From positions 1 through 5,269 of the forward strand of contig JAFDCC010000227.1 in NCBI GenBank assembly GCA_019312985.1: a stretch of DNA of 5,269 bases, in the 5' to 3' direction. Positions 1 to 5,269 of this stretch are shown here, in pieces. The notes below the pieces were generated by a model. It was not told where the DNA came from and did not search any database. It worked only from the letters and a program-made list of their open reading frames with translations. Within the stretch, counting starts at the first letter, position 1. Every line of letters starts with the position of its first letter. The DNA is from Deltaproteobacteria bacterium (GTDB lineage: Bacteria > Desulfobacterota > Desulfobulbia > Desulfobulbales > BM004). The translations under genes and the position numbers were made by a program.

Positions 1-45
1 TCCTAAATTTTCCCCCTTCAGCCCCTCCCCTCGCAGTAAAAAGTC

Positions 46-64
46 TGGTGTGGAACACACGCCA
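46..64. repeat. Small inverted repeat, GTGTG-GAA-CACAC
   Basis: A perfect 5-bp dyad (48-52 against 56-60, spacer GAA) is flanked by TGG at 46-48 and CCA at 62-64. It could form a short hairpin or be a protein-binding site. No proper T-tract follows, so I do not call it a terminator. Its role is unknown. Confidence 0.3.
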
Positions 65-83
65 CCTTTTCCCGTGTGCTTCG

Positions 84-97
84 AGCAAGGCTTTGCT
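84..97. repeat. Short hairpin AGCAA-GGCT-TTGCT followed by T-rich sequence
   Basis: A 5-bp stem with a 4-nt loop is followed by T-rich but interrupted sequence (98-125). It might be a weak terminator of a gene left of the window or part of the leader. The stem is short and only moderately GC-rich, so a chance occurrence is quite possible. Confidence 0.2.
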
Positions 98-179
98 TGT
101 TTCTCATGTTTATCACTTTTATTTCTTATCCGGGACAAAAGTTAAGGGTTTTTTTTAAATAATACTTGCATTTCTAGAT

Positions 180-201
180 TATTAGGTAGTAATACCTAAT
201 A
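180..201. promoter_or_regulatory. Perfect 22-bp palindromic candidate operator
   Basis: The arms TATTAGGTA (180-188) and TACCTAATA (193-201) are exact reverse complements around a GTAA spacer. The site ends 105 bp before the hybO start codon, in the AT-rich leader. Such a 9+9 bp dyad is typical of a binding site for a dimeric helix-turn-helix regulator. I do not recognise it as a known consensus (it does not look like FNR, CRP, NikR or Fur). The bound factor, and whether it activates or represses, are unknown. Confidence 0.5.
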
Positions 202-204
202 CAC

Positions 205-223
205 ATGTGACAATGTTACACAT
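205..223. promoter_or_regulatory. Weak dyad, ATGTG-N9-CACAT
   Basis: The 5-bp arms 205-209 and 219-223 are complementary, and the core TGTGA-N7-ACACA is loosely reminiscent of CRP/FNR-superfamily half sites. However, the spacing is one base longer than the usual N6 and one arm deviates. It lies directly beside the stronger palindrome at 180-201. It could be a second operator, or chance. Confidence 0.22.
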
Positions 224-293
224 CCCTGTCTCAAAAATCACCAGCTTGCGTTTTATTTATCTTAAAAAGGTTTTTCTACCTAAAAGAGATACA

Positions 294-299
294 AGGAGG
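294..299 (+). promoter_or_regulatory. Ribosome binding site deciding the hybO start
   Basis: AGGAGG at 294-299 sits 7 nt before the ATG at 307. The alternative in-frame TTG at 301 would be only one base from the site, too close for initiation, so ATG 307 is chosen. Confidence 0.85.
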
Positions 300-306
300 A
301 TTGTCT

Positions 307-1410
307 ATGAGATGCACGGGTTCCGGATTCGATCAAATCCCCAATGGAGTCTCTCGGCGGGACTTTTTGAAGGTATGCACCGCCATGGCGGCGTATATGG
401 GCCTCCCGGCAAGTTTTGGCGCAAAAATTGCCGAGGCGGCGACAACAGCAAAAAAACGTCCTCCTGTCATCTGGCTCTCAGCCCAGGAGTGCACCGGTTG
501 CACCGAATCGCTTCTGCGCACTTCTCACCCCACTCTTGAACACCTGATACTCGACCTCATATCCCTCGAATATCACGAAACCCTCAACACCGGTTCGGGT
601 CACCAGGCCGAAGAGTTCCGGGCGAAGTCCATCGAGGAGAACAAGGGCAAGTTCATCCTTGTGTGCGATGGGTCCATTCCTGTCAAGGACGGTGGAGTTT
701 ATTGTAAAATAGCTGGCAAACCGGTTCTGGATATCCTGAAGGAAACTGCCCCGAAGGCTGCAGCTGTAATTTCCATTGGTTCCTGTGCCGCATGGGGCGG
801 CGTTCCTTCTGCAGAACCGAACCCGACCGGCGCGACCCCGGTTTACAAAATCCTGGAAGGCACGGGCATCCCGGTTGTCAATATCCCCGGCTGCCCCCCC
901 AACGGCTACAATTTCCTGTCAACCGTCCTCTACTACGTCACCTTCAAGAAACTTCCCGAACTTGACGACTTGCTCAGGCCAAAGTTTGCCTACGGCCGCC
1001 TGATTCACGAAAACTGCGAGCGGAGGCCGCACTTTGATGCGGGCCGTTTTGCCGAGCAGTTCGGTGACGAGGGACACCGCCAGGGCTACTGCCTCTACAA
1101 GCTCGGCTGCAAGGGGCCTGAGACCTTCAATAACTGCTCGACACTTCGTTTCAATGATATGGGGACCTGGCCGGTCAATATCGGGCATCCGTGCTTCGGC
1201 TGCTCAGAAGAGGGCGTGGGGTTCACGGCCCCGCTTCATTCTCCGGCCCGGCCACTTTATATCACCCCGCCGACCCAATTTGCTTCTGCCACCCCAGAAA
1301 AAGGTGCCGGCGCCTCGACCCTTGCAGCCGCTGTTGCAGGGGCGGCAATTGGGGCCGGTGCTGTGGCGGTCGGCATGAACCTCGGCAAAAAGGACAAGGA
1401 GGAGAGCTAA
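307..1410 (+). CDS. hybO: [NiFe] hydrogenase small (FeS) subunit, Tat-exported, HybO type
   Basis: This 367-residue protein is the electron-transferring partner of the large subunit. It carries electrons from the Ni-Fe site through three FeS clusters and holds the heterodimer on the periplasmic face of the membrane. A twin-arginine signal is visible (S-R-R-D-F-L-K, residues 16-22, then a hydrophobic stretch to about 38). The mature part starts near residue 46. Proximal cluster cysteines are C62, C65 (C-T-G-C-T), C160 (G-S-C) and C196 (P-G-C-P-P-N). The distal cluster is H234-x2-C237, C262 and C268. The medial cluster has C277, C296 and C299, so three cysteines, as in standard [3Fe-4S] enzymes. 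An Ala/Gly/Val-rich segment at about 338-357 followed by K-K-D-K is the C-terminal membrane anchor. There are no extra cysteines near the proximal cluster of the kind seen in O2-tolerant group 1d enzymes. The stop codon lies 3 nt before hybA, whose ribosome site is inside the hybO 3' end, suggesting translational coupling. Confidence 0.95.
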   Translation: MRCTGSGFDQIPNGVSRRDFLKVCTAMAAYMGLPASFGAKIAEAATTAKKRPPVIWLSAQECTGCTESLLRTSHPTLEHLILDLISLEYHETLNTGSGHQAEEFRAKSIEENKGKFILVCDGSIPVKDGGVYCKIAGKPVLDILKETAPKAAAVISIGSCAAWGGVPSAEPNPTGATPVYKILEGTGIPVVNIPGCPPNGYNFLSTVLYYVTFKKLPELDDLLRPKFAYGRLIHENCERRPHFDAGRFAEQFGDEGHRQGYCLYKLGCKGPETFNNCSTLRFNDMGTWPVNIGHPCFGCSEEGVGFTAPLHSPARPLYITPPTQFASATPEKGAGASTLAAAVAGAAIGAGAVAVGMNLGKKDKEES

Positions 1411-1413
1411 GTC

Positions 1414-2397
1414 ATGGGTATGAACAGGCGGGATTTTTTGAAACTGTCAGCAGGGAGCGGCTTGCTTCTGGCCTCAGATGTTTCACCCAGCTTCGCCGCT
1501 ACTCCACACTTGCCTCCCAATGCGGTAGGTATCCTCTATGATGCAACCCTTTGCATAGGCTGCAAGTCATGCATGGTCAACTGCAAGAAATATAACAGCG
1601 TCGAGGGCGGAGCCGTTTACCAGAAAGACGGCACTATTCCCTATGAGCATATCACGCCCAACAGGATTTACGACGCGCCGGCTGATCTCTCATCCAAAAC
1701 CCTGAATATTATCAAGACGTACAAAAGCGGTACCGGGGTCAACAAGGATTCGGAGACCGACGGCTACTCCTTTGTCAAGATGCACTGTCTTCACTGTATC
1801 GAACCGGCCTGCGCATCTGTCTGCCCGGTGGGAGCCCTCCGTAAGAGCTCGCACGACGGGGTGGTTTCCTATGACTCGAAAAAGTGTATCGGCTGCCGTT
1901 ACTGCCAGATTGCCTGCCCCTTCGGCATTCCGAAATTCGAATGGGAAAATGCCACACCCAGCATAGTAAAGTGCCAGCTCTGCCATCACAGGTTCAAGGA
2001 CAACGGTTACTCGGCCTGCTGTGAATTCTGCCCCACCGGCGCCTCCATCTTCGGCAAGGTTGTCGACTTGCGGGAAGAGGCCAAACGCCGCCTTACTCTC
2101 ACGCCGGGCACCTATTATGACTATCCGCTGCAGACAGTCGGTTCATCAGCAACAATGCCCACGAAGGTCACCCCCTACTATGATCACGTATACGGCCTGG
2201 AGGAAGCGGGCGGCACCCAGTACCTCCTCATGGCCGGGGTGTCATTTGACAAGCTCGGATTCAATCCCAATATAACCTCCCAGGCCTACCCTGAACTGAC
2301 CTGGGATTACATCGTGAAAATCCCCTGGCTTATCGGGGCACTGGTCGTTGCCGGCGCCGTCAGCCACCTGGTGACACGTGATAAATCCGAAAAATAG
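1414..2397 (+). CDS. hybA: Hydrogenase FeS electron-transfer subunit, HybA-type 4x[4Fe-4S] ferredoxin
   Basis: This 327-residue protein matches the usual HybA length. It relays electrons between the small subunit and the membrane subunit HybB. A second Tat signal begins the protein (N-R-R-D-F-L-K, residues 4-10, hydrophobic to about 20, likely cleavage after F-A-A at 27-29). Four cysteine groups can bind four [4Fe-4S] clusters: C47/50/53/57, C125/128/133/137, C158/161/164/168 and C187/190/202/206, as in the DmsB/FdnH/HybA family. C203 is an additional cysteine next to C202. A single hydrophobic helix at about 304-320, followed by charged residues, is a C-terminal membrane anchor, so the protein is probably tethered on the periplasmic side. 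Initiation is at ATG 1414, with AAGGAGGAGAG at 1396-1406 within the end of hybO; ATG 1420 is a possible but less well-placed alternative. The Tat motif is present either way. Confidence 0.94.
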   Translation: MGMNRRDFLKLSAGSGLLLASDVSPSFAATPHLPPNAVGILYDATLCIGCKSCMVNCKKYNSVEGGAVYQKDGTIPYEHITPNRIYDAPADLSSKTLNIIKTYKSGTGVNKDSETDGYSFVKMHCLHCIEPACASVCPVGALRKSSHDGVVSYDSKKCIGCRYCQIACPFGIPKFEWENATPSIVKCQLCHHRFKDNGYSACCEFCPTGASIFGKVVDLREEAKRRLTLTPGTYYDYPLQTVGSSATMPTKVTPYYDHVYGLEEAGGTQYLLMAGVSFDKLGFNPNITSQAYPELTWDYIVKIPWLIGALVVAGAVSHLVTRDKSEK

Positions 2398-2455
2398 GAT
2401 GTTTTTAATTATAAGGCTTCCACTAGCATAACAATCACTCTGGAGGAAATGATAC

Positions 2456-4156
2456 ATGGCAAAAAGAATTGTAATTGATCCAGTGACGCGGATTGAGGGG
2501 CACCTGCGGATCGACTGCGAGGTTGACGGCGGCAAGGTCACAAATGCCTGGTCTTCGGGCCAGATGTGGCGCGGCTTTGAAGTAATTCTCCAGGGAAAGG
2601 ATCCAAGGGACGCGTGGATATTTACCCAGCGCTTCTGCGGGGTCTGAACGTCAGTCCACGCACTGGCTTCAGTGCGTTCGGTTGAAAATGCCCTGGGCAT
2701 GGAAATCCCGGTCAATGCCCAGTACATCCGTAATATGATCATGGGCGCCCATGCAGTGCATGATCATATTGTCCATTTCTATCACCTCTGCGCCCTCGAC
2801 TGGGTGGATATCGTCTCCGCCCTTTCAGCTGATCCCAAGGCGACCGCAAAACTGGGCCAGAGTCTTTCAGACTGGCACCGGAACAGTTACCAGGAAATTA
2901 AAAACACCCAGGACAGGCTGAAGGGTCTTGTTGATTCGGGACAGCTCGGCATTTACGGCAGCGGCTACTGGGGTCACCCGGCCATGAAACTCAAGCCCGA
3001 GGTAAACCTGCTGGCAGCGACCCATTACCTCCAGGCCCTGGAGTACCAGAGAAATATCAACAAGGTCGTATCAATTCTCGGCAGCAAAACACCGCATATC
3101 CAGAACGTCGGTGTCGGGGGAGTCGCGAATGCCATCAATCTCGACAGTCCGGACACCTTGAATATGGAAAAGCTTTACCACATCAAAACCCTGATTGATG
3201 AGGTCAATGACTTTGTCAAGAAGGTAGCCCTGGTTGACGTCGCAGCGGTCGGCGCCTTCTACGCCGACTGGACCGGCTATGGCAAGGGTGTCACCAATTA
3301 CCTCGCCGCGCCGGACATGCCCATTGATTCAAAAGGCACCGAGTTTGCCCTTCCCGGCGGCTATATCCCTGATGGTGATATTGGCAAATTCACCCCCATC
3401 ACGAGTTTCAACGATCCTTACTTTGAAGACAATGTCCAGGAATCGATCAAACACTCATGGTATGACGGTGAGTGGACCCGCCATCCCTATAAAGAGGAAA
3501 CCGTCCCCAAATACACCGACTGGCAGGATGACGGCAAATATTCCTGGGTCAAGGCCCCCACCTTCCTGGACAAGCCGGCCCAGGTCGGCCCCCTTGCCAA
3601 TGTCCTGACCATGTTTGCCGCCGGCCACAAGCCTACCCAGAAGTACGCCACCCAGGTTCTTGACACGGTCAGTTCCCTCGCAGGTGCAAAGGTCGGGGTC
3701 GGTGCGCTTCATTCAACCATCGGCAGAATCGCCGCCCGCGTCATCCGCTGCGCCGTATTGAACGATACGCTGAACAGCCAGTGGAGCCTGCTTGTCAACA
3801 ATATCGCCAGCGGCGATGCAACAACCTTCAACCCGCCGACATTTCCAAAAGGCGAGCAGCAGGGTTTCGGTTACCACGAGGCACCCCGCGGCATCCTGTC
3901 CCACTGGGTTGTCATAGAAAACGGCAAAATCAAGAACTACCAGGCGGTCGTGCCTTCAACCTGGAATGCCGGTCCCCGCAACGGCAAGGACGAACTTGGC
4001 CCCTACGAGGCGGCCCTGCTCGACAACCCGGTGGCAGATCCTGAGAAGCCGCTGGAAATCCTGCGGACCATCCATTCTTTTGACCCGTGCCTGGCATGCG
4101 CCATTCACATGGTCGACAAAAAGAACAATGAAATTGTCAGGGTCAAGGTACTCTAA
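2456..4156 (+). CDS. hybC: [NiFe] hydrogenase large (catalytic) subunit, HybC type, with a predicted selenocysteine (TGA at 2645-2647)
   Basis: The catalytic subunit cleaves or forms H2 at a Ni-Fe centre. The start is ATG 2456 with GGAGGA at 2442-2447. The N-terminal motif [10 protein letters not shown] is typical of the family. The Ni-binding L1 motif reads Q-R-F-C61-G-V-U64-T-S-V-H68-A-L-A, where codon 64 is TGA. The same frame then runs uninterrupted to TAA 4154-4156, giving 566 residues, about the size of E. coli HybC. Further landmarks are [10 protein letters not shown] about 35 residues after Sec64, the [10 protein letters not shown] block, and the C-terminal L2 motif D543-P-C545-L-A-C548-A-I-H551. 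Maturation should cut after H551, removing 15 residues. No signal peptide is present; export is expected by hitchhiking on HybO. I infer Sec because the TGA replaces exactly the family cysteine, the flanks are fully conserved, a SECIS-like hairpin follows, and no ribosome site supports restarting downstream. A nonsense mutation (TGC/TGT to TGA) or a sequencing error remains possible. Confidence 0.9.
2645..2647 (+). other. Predicted selenocysteine codon (UGA) in the hybC L1 motif
   Basis: The codon series TTC-TGC-GGG-GTC-TGA-ACG-TCA-GTC-CAC matches R-F-C-G-V-[C/U]-T-S-V-H, so TGA stands where the family has its second L1 cysteine, the Ni-Fe bridging ligand (Cys68 in D. gigas numbering). A TGA ends hybD in the same operon (4704-4706), so general reassignment of TGA to tryptophan or glycine is not supported. 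Confidence 0.85.
2656..2681 (+). promoter_or_regulatory. Candidate bacterial SECIS hairpin downstream of the hybC UGA
   Basis: The stem ACGCACTG (2658-2665) and CAGTGCGT (2670-2677) is 8 bp, perfect, and closed by a GCTT loop (2666-2669). Two further pairs, C2656-G2681 and C2657-G2680, are possible across a U-C bulge on the 3' side. The loop begins 18 nt after the UGA and has G as its first base, matching the published general criteria for bacterial SECIS elements (loop 16-37 nt from UGA, G within the first two loop bases). It lacks the bulged U inside the upper stem known from E. coli fdhF, so its own SelB may recognise a different form. The element lies wholly within coding sequence. Confidence 0.75.
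2732..2770. repeat. Perfect 12-bp inverted repeat inside hybC
   Basis: AATATGATCATG (2732-2743) and CATGATCATATT (2759-2770) are exact reverse complements around a 15-nt spacer; two G-U pairs can extend the stem in RNA. Each arm contains the self-palindrome ATGATCAT. It encodes the conserved residues N-M-I-M and H-D-H-I. It starts 84 nt after the Sec codon. It may be an mRNA structure, or a coincidence produced by the codons of a conserved protein segment. Confidence 0.6.
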
Positions 4157-4157
4157 A

Positions 4158-4164
4158 AAAGGAG
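4158..4164 (+). promoter_or_regulatory. Ribosome binding site deciding the TTG start of hybD
   Basis: AAAGGAG at 4158-4164 lies 5 nt before TTG 4170. From this TTG the protein starts N-T-L-V-L-G-I-G-N, exactly as family members do. The upstream in-frame ATG at 3966 would add 68 residues of out-of-frame hybC sequence and is rejected. Confidence 0.8.
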
Positions 4165-4169
4165 CTGCA

Positions 4170-4706
4170 TTGAACACACTCGTCCTTGGAATAGGTAATG
4201 TCCTTCTGACTGATGAAGGGGTCGGTGTCCGGGCCCTCAACGAGTTGAAAAGACGCTACAGCTTTTCAGATAATGTTGAGTTTCTGGACGGCGGCACATC
4301 AGGCATTGAACTGCTCCGCCACATTCAGGACCGGGACACCCTTATAATCATTGACGCCATGACCCATGACCGGAAGCCGGGGAGCGTCTACCGGATTGAA
4401 AACGAAGATGTCCCGGCTGTTTTCCGCACGAGAATCTCGCCGCATCAACTGGGACTCTCCGATCTTCTGGCGGCAGCAATGCTGACCGAGAACCTGCCCG
4501 AGAACCTGGTGCTGTTCGGCATGGAACCGGAAAGTGTTGACATCGGACTTGAACTGACCGCAACCGTTGAAGCCAGCCTTGACAAACTCATCACGGCAGT
4601 TGTCGAGGAATTGCGCACCATCGGCTGCACGGCTGTGCCGCTCAATACATCATTTTCAGACAGGGCCTGCTTCTGGGATGCACCGGAAGAGACACCGTAT
4701 ACCTGA
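4170..4706 (+). CDS. hybD: Hydrogenase maturation endopeptidase (HybD/HyaD, peptidase M52)
   Basis: This 178-residue protease removes the C-terminal peptide of the large subunit once nickel has been inserted, locking the active site before export. The start is the rare codon TTG. The N-terminus L-V-L-G-I-G-N-V-L-L-T-D-E-G-V-G is the family signature. The three nickel-sensing residues of HybD are present: E16, D62 (in L-I-I-I-D-A) and H92 (in S-P-H-Q-L-G). The length slightly exceeds E. coli HybD (about 164); the extra residues form a C-terminal tail with C169 (A-C-F-W-D). The gene lies 13 nt after hybC, its expected substrate, which ends in the cleavable D-P-C-x2-C-x2-H form. If HybC carries Sec64, this protease must accept a selenium-containing Ni site as mature. 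The stop is TGA. Confidence 0.93.
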   Translation: MNTLVLGIGNVLLTDEGVGVRALNELKRRYSFSDNVEFLDGGTSGIELLRHIQDRDTLIIIDAMTHDRKPGSVYRIENEDVPAVFRTRISPHQLGLSDLLAAAMLTENLPENLVLFGMEPESVDIGLELTATVEASLDKLITAVVEELRTIGCTAVPLNTSFSDRACFWDAPEETPYT

Positions 4707-4730
4707 TCGCTACTGAACGGAGGTTATGCA

Positions 4731-5269
4731 ATGAGTTCTGAACGTGACATAAAAATGTGGACCCCCAATACAGTGGTTCTGTTTCTGCTGATACTTGTCG
4801 GGGGGGCGGTAGCATTTTACAGGATGGCAAAAGGGCTGGGTGCCTCCACCAACATGAATGATGTTTACCCGTGGGGGTTCTGGCTCGGCTTTGATGTCCT
4901 TGGGGGAGTAGCCATGGCTGCCGGCGGATTTATCATCGCAGCCGCAGTGTATCTCTTTAACTGGAAAAAATACAAGCCCATCGGGAGACCGGCAATCCTC
5001 ACCGCTTTTCTCGGTTACCTCATGGCAATCATTGCCCTCTTCCTCGACATCGGTCACCCTTTCCGCTTATGGCACCCGTCAATTATGTGGCAGGTCCATT
5101 CTGTCATGTGGATAGTTGCCATTCACGTTATTCTCTATACAACAACCCTGGCCATAGAGGCCTCCCCCATGTTTTTTGAACGATTCGGCATGAAAAACGC
5201 CTTGAATGCTGTCAATAAAATCATGGTCGGCGCCGTGGTTTTCGGTGTCATGCTCTCAACCCTGCACCA
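4731..5269 (+). CDS. hybB: Hydrogenase integral membrane subunit, HybB/NrfD family (3' truncated by window)
   Basis: The first 179 codons are present; the gene runs off the window edge (family length is about 390 residues). HybB anchors the complex and passes electrons from HybA to the quinone pool. Hydrophobic helices are seen at about 13-30, 50-76, 88-107, 119-142 and from 164 on. Conserved family features include Y-P-W-G-F-W at 46-51, D-I-G-H-P at 106-110 followed by F-R-L-W-H, and the final L-S-T-L-H, the usual start of the L-S-x-x-H-Q block. The start ATG 4731 is preceded by CGGAGG at 4718-4723 with 7 nt spacing; the nearby ATG 4726 is out of frame and stops after two codons. It begins 24 nt after hybD, so it is in the same operon, but after hybD instead of between hybA and hybC as in E. 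coli. Confidence 0.92.
   Translation, partial: MSSERDIKMWTPNTVVLFLLILVGGAVAFYRMAKGLGASTNMNDVYPWGFWLGFDVLGGVAMAAGGFIIAAAVYLFNWKKYKPIGRPAILTAFLGYLMAIIALFLDIGHPFRLWHPSIMWQVHSVMWIVAIHVILYTTTLAIEASPMFFERFGMKNALNAVNKIMVGAVVFGVMLSTLH

Larger units (their letters stand above)
1..306. other. Non-coding leader/promoter region upstream of hybO
   Basis: I see no supportable gene here. Reading frames on both strands are short and lack a ribosome site or recognisable protein. The first ~35 bases are strikingly C/T-rich. Two small hairpins (46-64 and 84-97), an 8-T run (149-156), a perfect palindrome (180-201) and a weaker dyad (205-223) are the only structured elements. The base composition becomes AT-rich from about 100 to 290, in contrast to the GC-richer genes that follow. 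This fits the promoter and 5' leader of the hydrogenase operon. No confident -35/-10 or -24/-12 promoter could be assigned; GTGACA at 207-212 resembles a -35 box but has only a poor -10 partner. Confidence 0.7.

Noticed and set aside
149..156. T8 run as a rho-independent terminator
   Set aside because: No stable GC-rich hairpin is directly upstream of the run.
207..539. Open frame of 110 codons beginning at ATG 207
   Set aside because: It has no ribosome site and overlaps hybO in another frame; its sequence has no recognisable domain.
2456..2647. A separate 63-residue protein ending at TGA, with a second independent gene starting at GTG 2672
   Set aside because: Both pieces are in one frame and together give one full-length HybC. 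The break is within the Ni-binding motif, and no Shine-Dalgarno sequence precedes GTG 2672 or ATG 2699. Reading it as one Sec-containing gene explains all of this.
2242..2742. Reverse-strand open frame of 166 codons across the hybA-hybC junction
   Set aside because: It lies opposite strongly conserved hydrogenase coding sequence and has no start signal; it is a shadow frame.
2456..4156. hybC as a pseudogene by nonsense mutation
   Set aside because: The TGA could arise from TGC/TGT by one change, but there is no other lesion, all other motifs are intact, the flanks are conserved and a SECIS-like hairpin follows. Kept only as an alternative.
4704..4730. TGA ending hybD as a second Sec codon; the hybD frame is in phase with hybB (27 nt from TGA to the hybB ATG), so readthrough would fuse the two
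   Set aside because: HybD is complete, no cysteine is expected there, no hairpin follows, and the gap contains a good ribosome site for hybB. In-phase spacing occurs by chance one time in three.
4710..5057. Reverse-strand open frame of 115 codons opposite hybB
   Set aside because: The + strand encodes a clear HybB/NrfD membrane protein with a good ribosome site; the reverse frame is its complement only.
1..5269. CRISPR array, tRNA/rRNA gene, insertion sequence or phage element
   Set aside because: No regularly spaced repeats, no cloverleaf or rRNA-like sequence, no transposase frame and no terminal repeats were seen.

Overview
The window carries the 5' part of a periplasm-facing, membrane-bound [NiFe] uptake-hydrogenase operon of the Hyb type (the family of E. 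coli hydrogenase-2, group 1c-like). All genes are on the + strand. Two Tat-exported subunits, a two-subunit membrane/electron-transfer module, strong GGAGG ribosome sites and the Hyb subunit set suggest an anaerobic, H2-metabolising Proteobacterium/Desulfobacterota-type bacterium ('Deltaproteobacteria'). The sequence alone does not fix the genus.

Layout: positions 1-306 are non-coding and hold several inverted repeats, the best being a perfect 9+9 bp palindrome at 180-201. Then follow hybO (small FeS subunit, 307-1410), hybA (16-Cys ferredoxin-like subunit, 1414-2397), hybC (large catalytic subunit, 2456-4156), hybD (maturation endopeptidase, TTG start, 4170-4706) and hybB (NrfD/HybB-type integral membrane subunit, 4731 to the window edge, truncated). 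Gaps are 3, 58, 13 and 24 nt, so this looks like one transcription unit.

The main result is that hybC is interrupted by an in-frame TGA at 2645-2647 which I read as selenocysteine, not as a stop. The reading frame is the same before and after it. The codon falls exactly on the second cysteine of the N-terminal Ni-binding motif (RxCGVC, here R-F-C-G-V-U). The conserved continuation T-S-V-H-A-L-A follows at once, and a perfect 8-bp hairpin with a GCUU loop starts 10 nt after the TGA, as expected for a bacterial SECIS. Read through, the protein is 566 residues, the normal HybC size. In the classical [NiFeSe] hydrogenases the Sec replaces the first Cys of the C-terminal DPCxxC motif (a terminal Ni ligand). 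Here that motif keeps both cysteines and the Sec would sit at a position that bridges Ni and Fe. A naive annotation would split this gene into a 63-residue fragment and a ~490-residue fragment, or call it a pseudogene.

Working model (family knowledge plus inference): HybC/HybO oxidise H2 in the periplasm, electrons pass through the HybO clusters to HybA and then via HybB to the quinone pool, and HybD removes the 15-residue HybC C-terminal peptide after nickel insertion. Sec insertion would need selA/B/C/D elsewhere in the genome; none is in this window.
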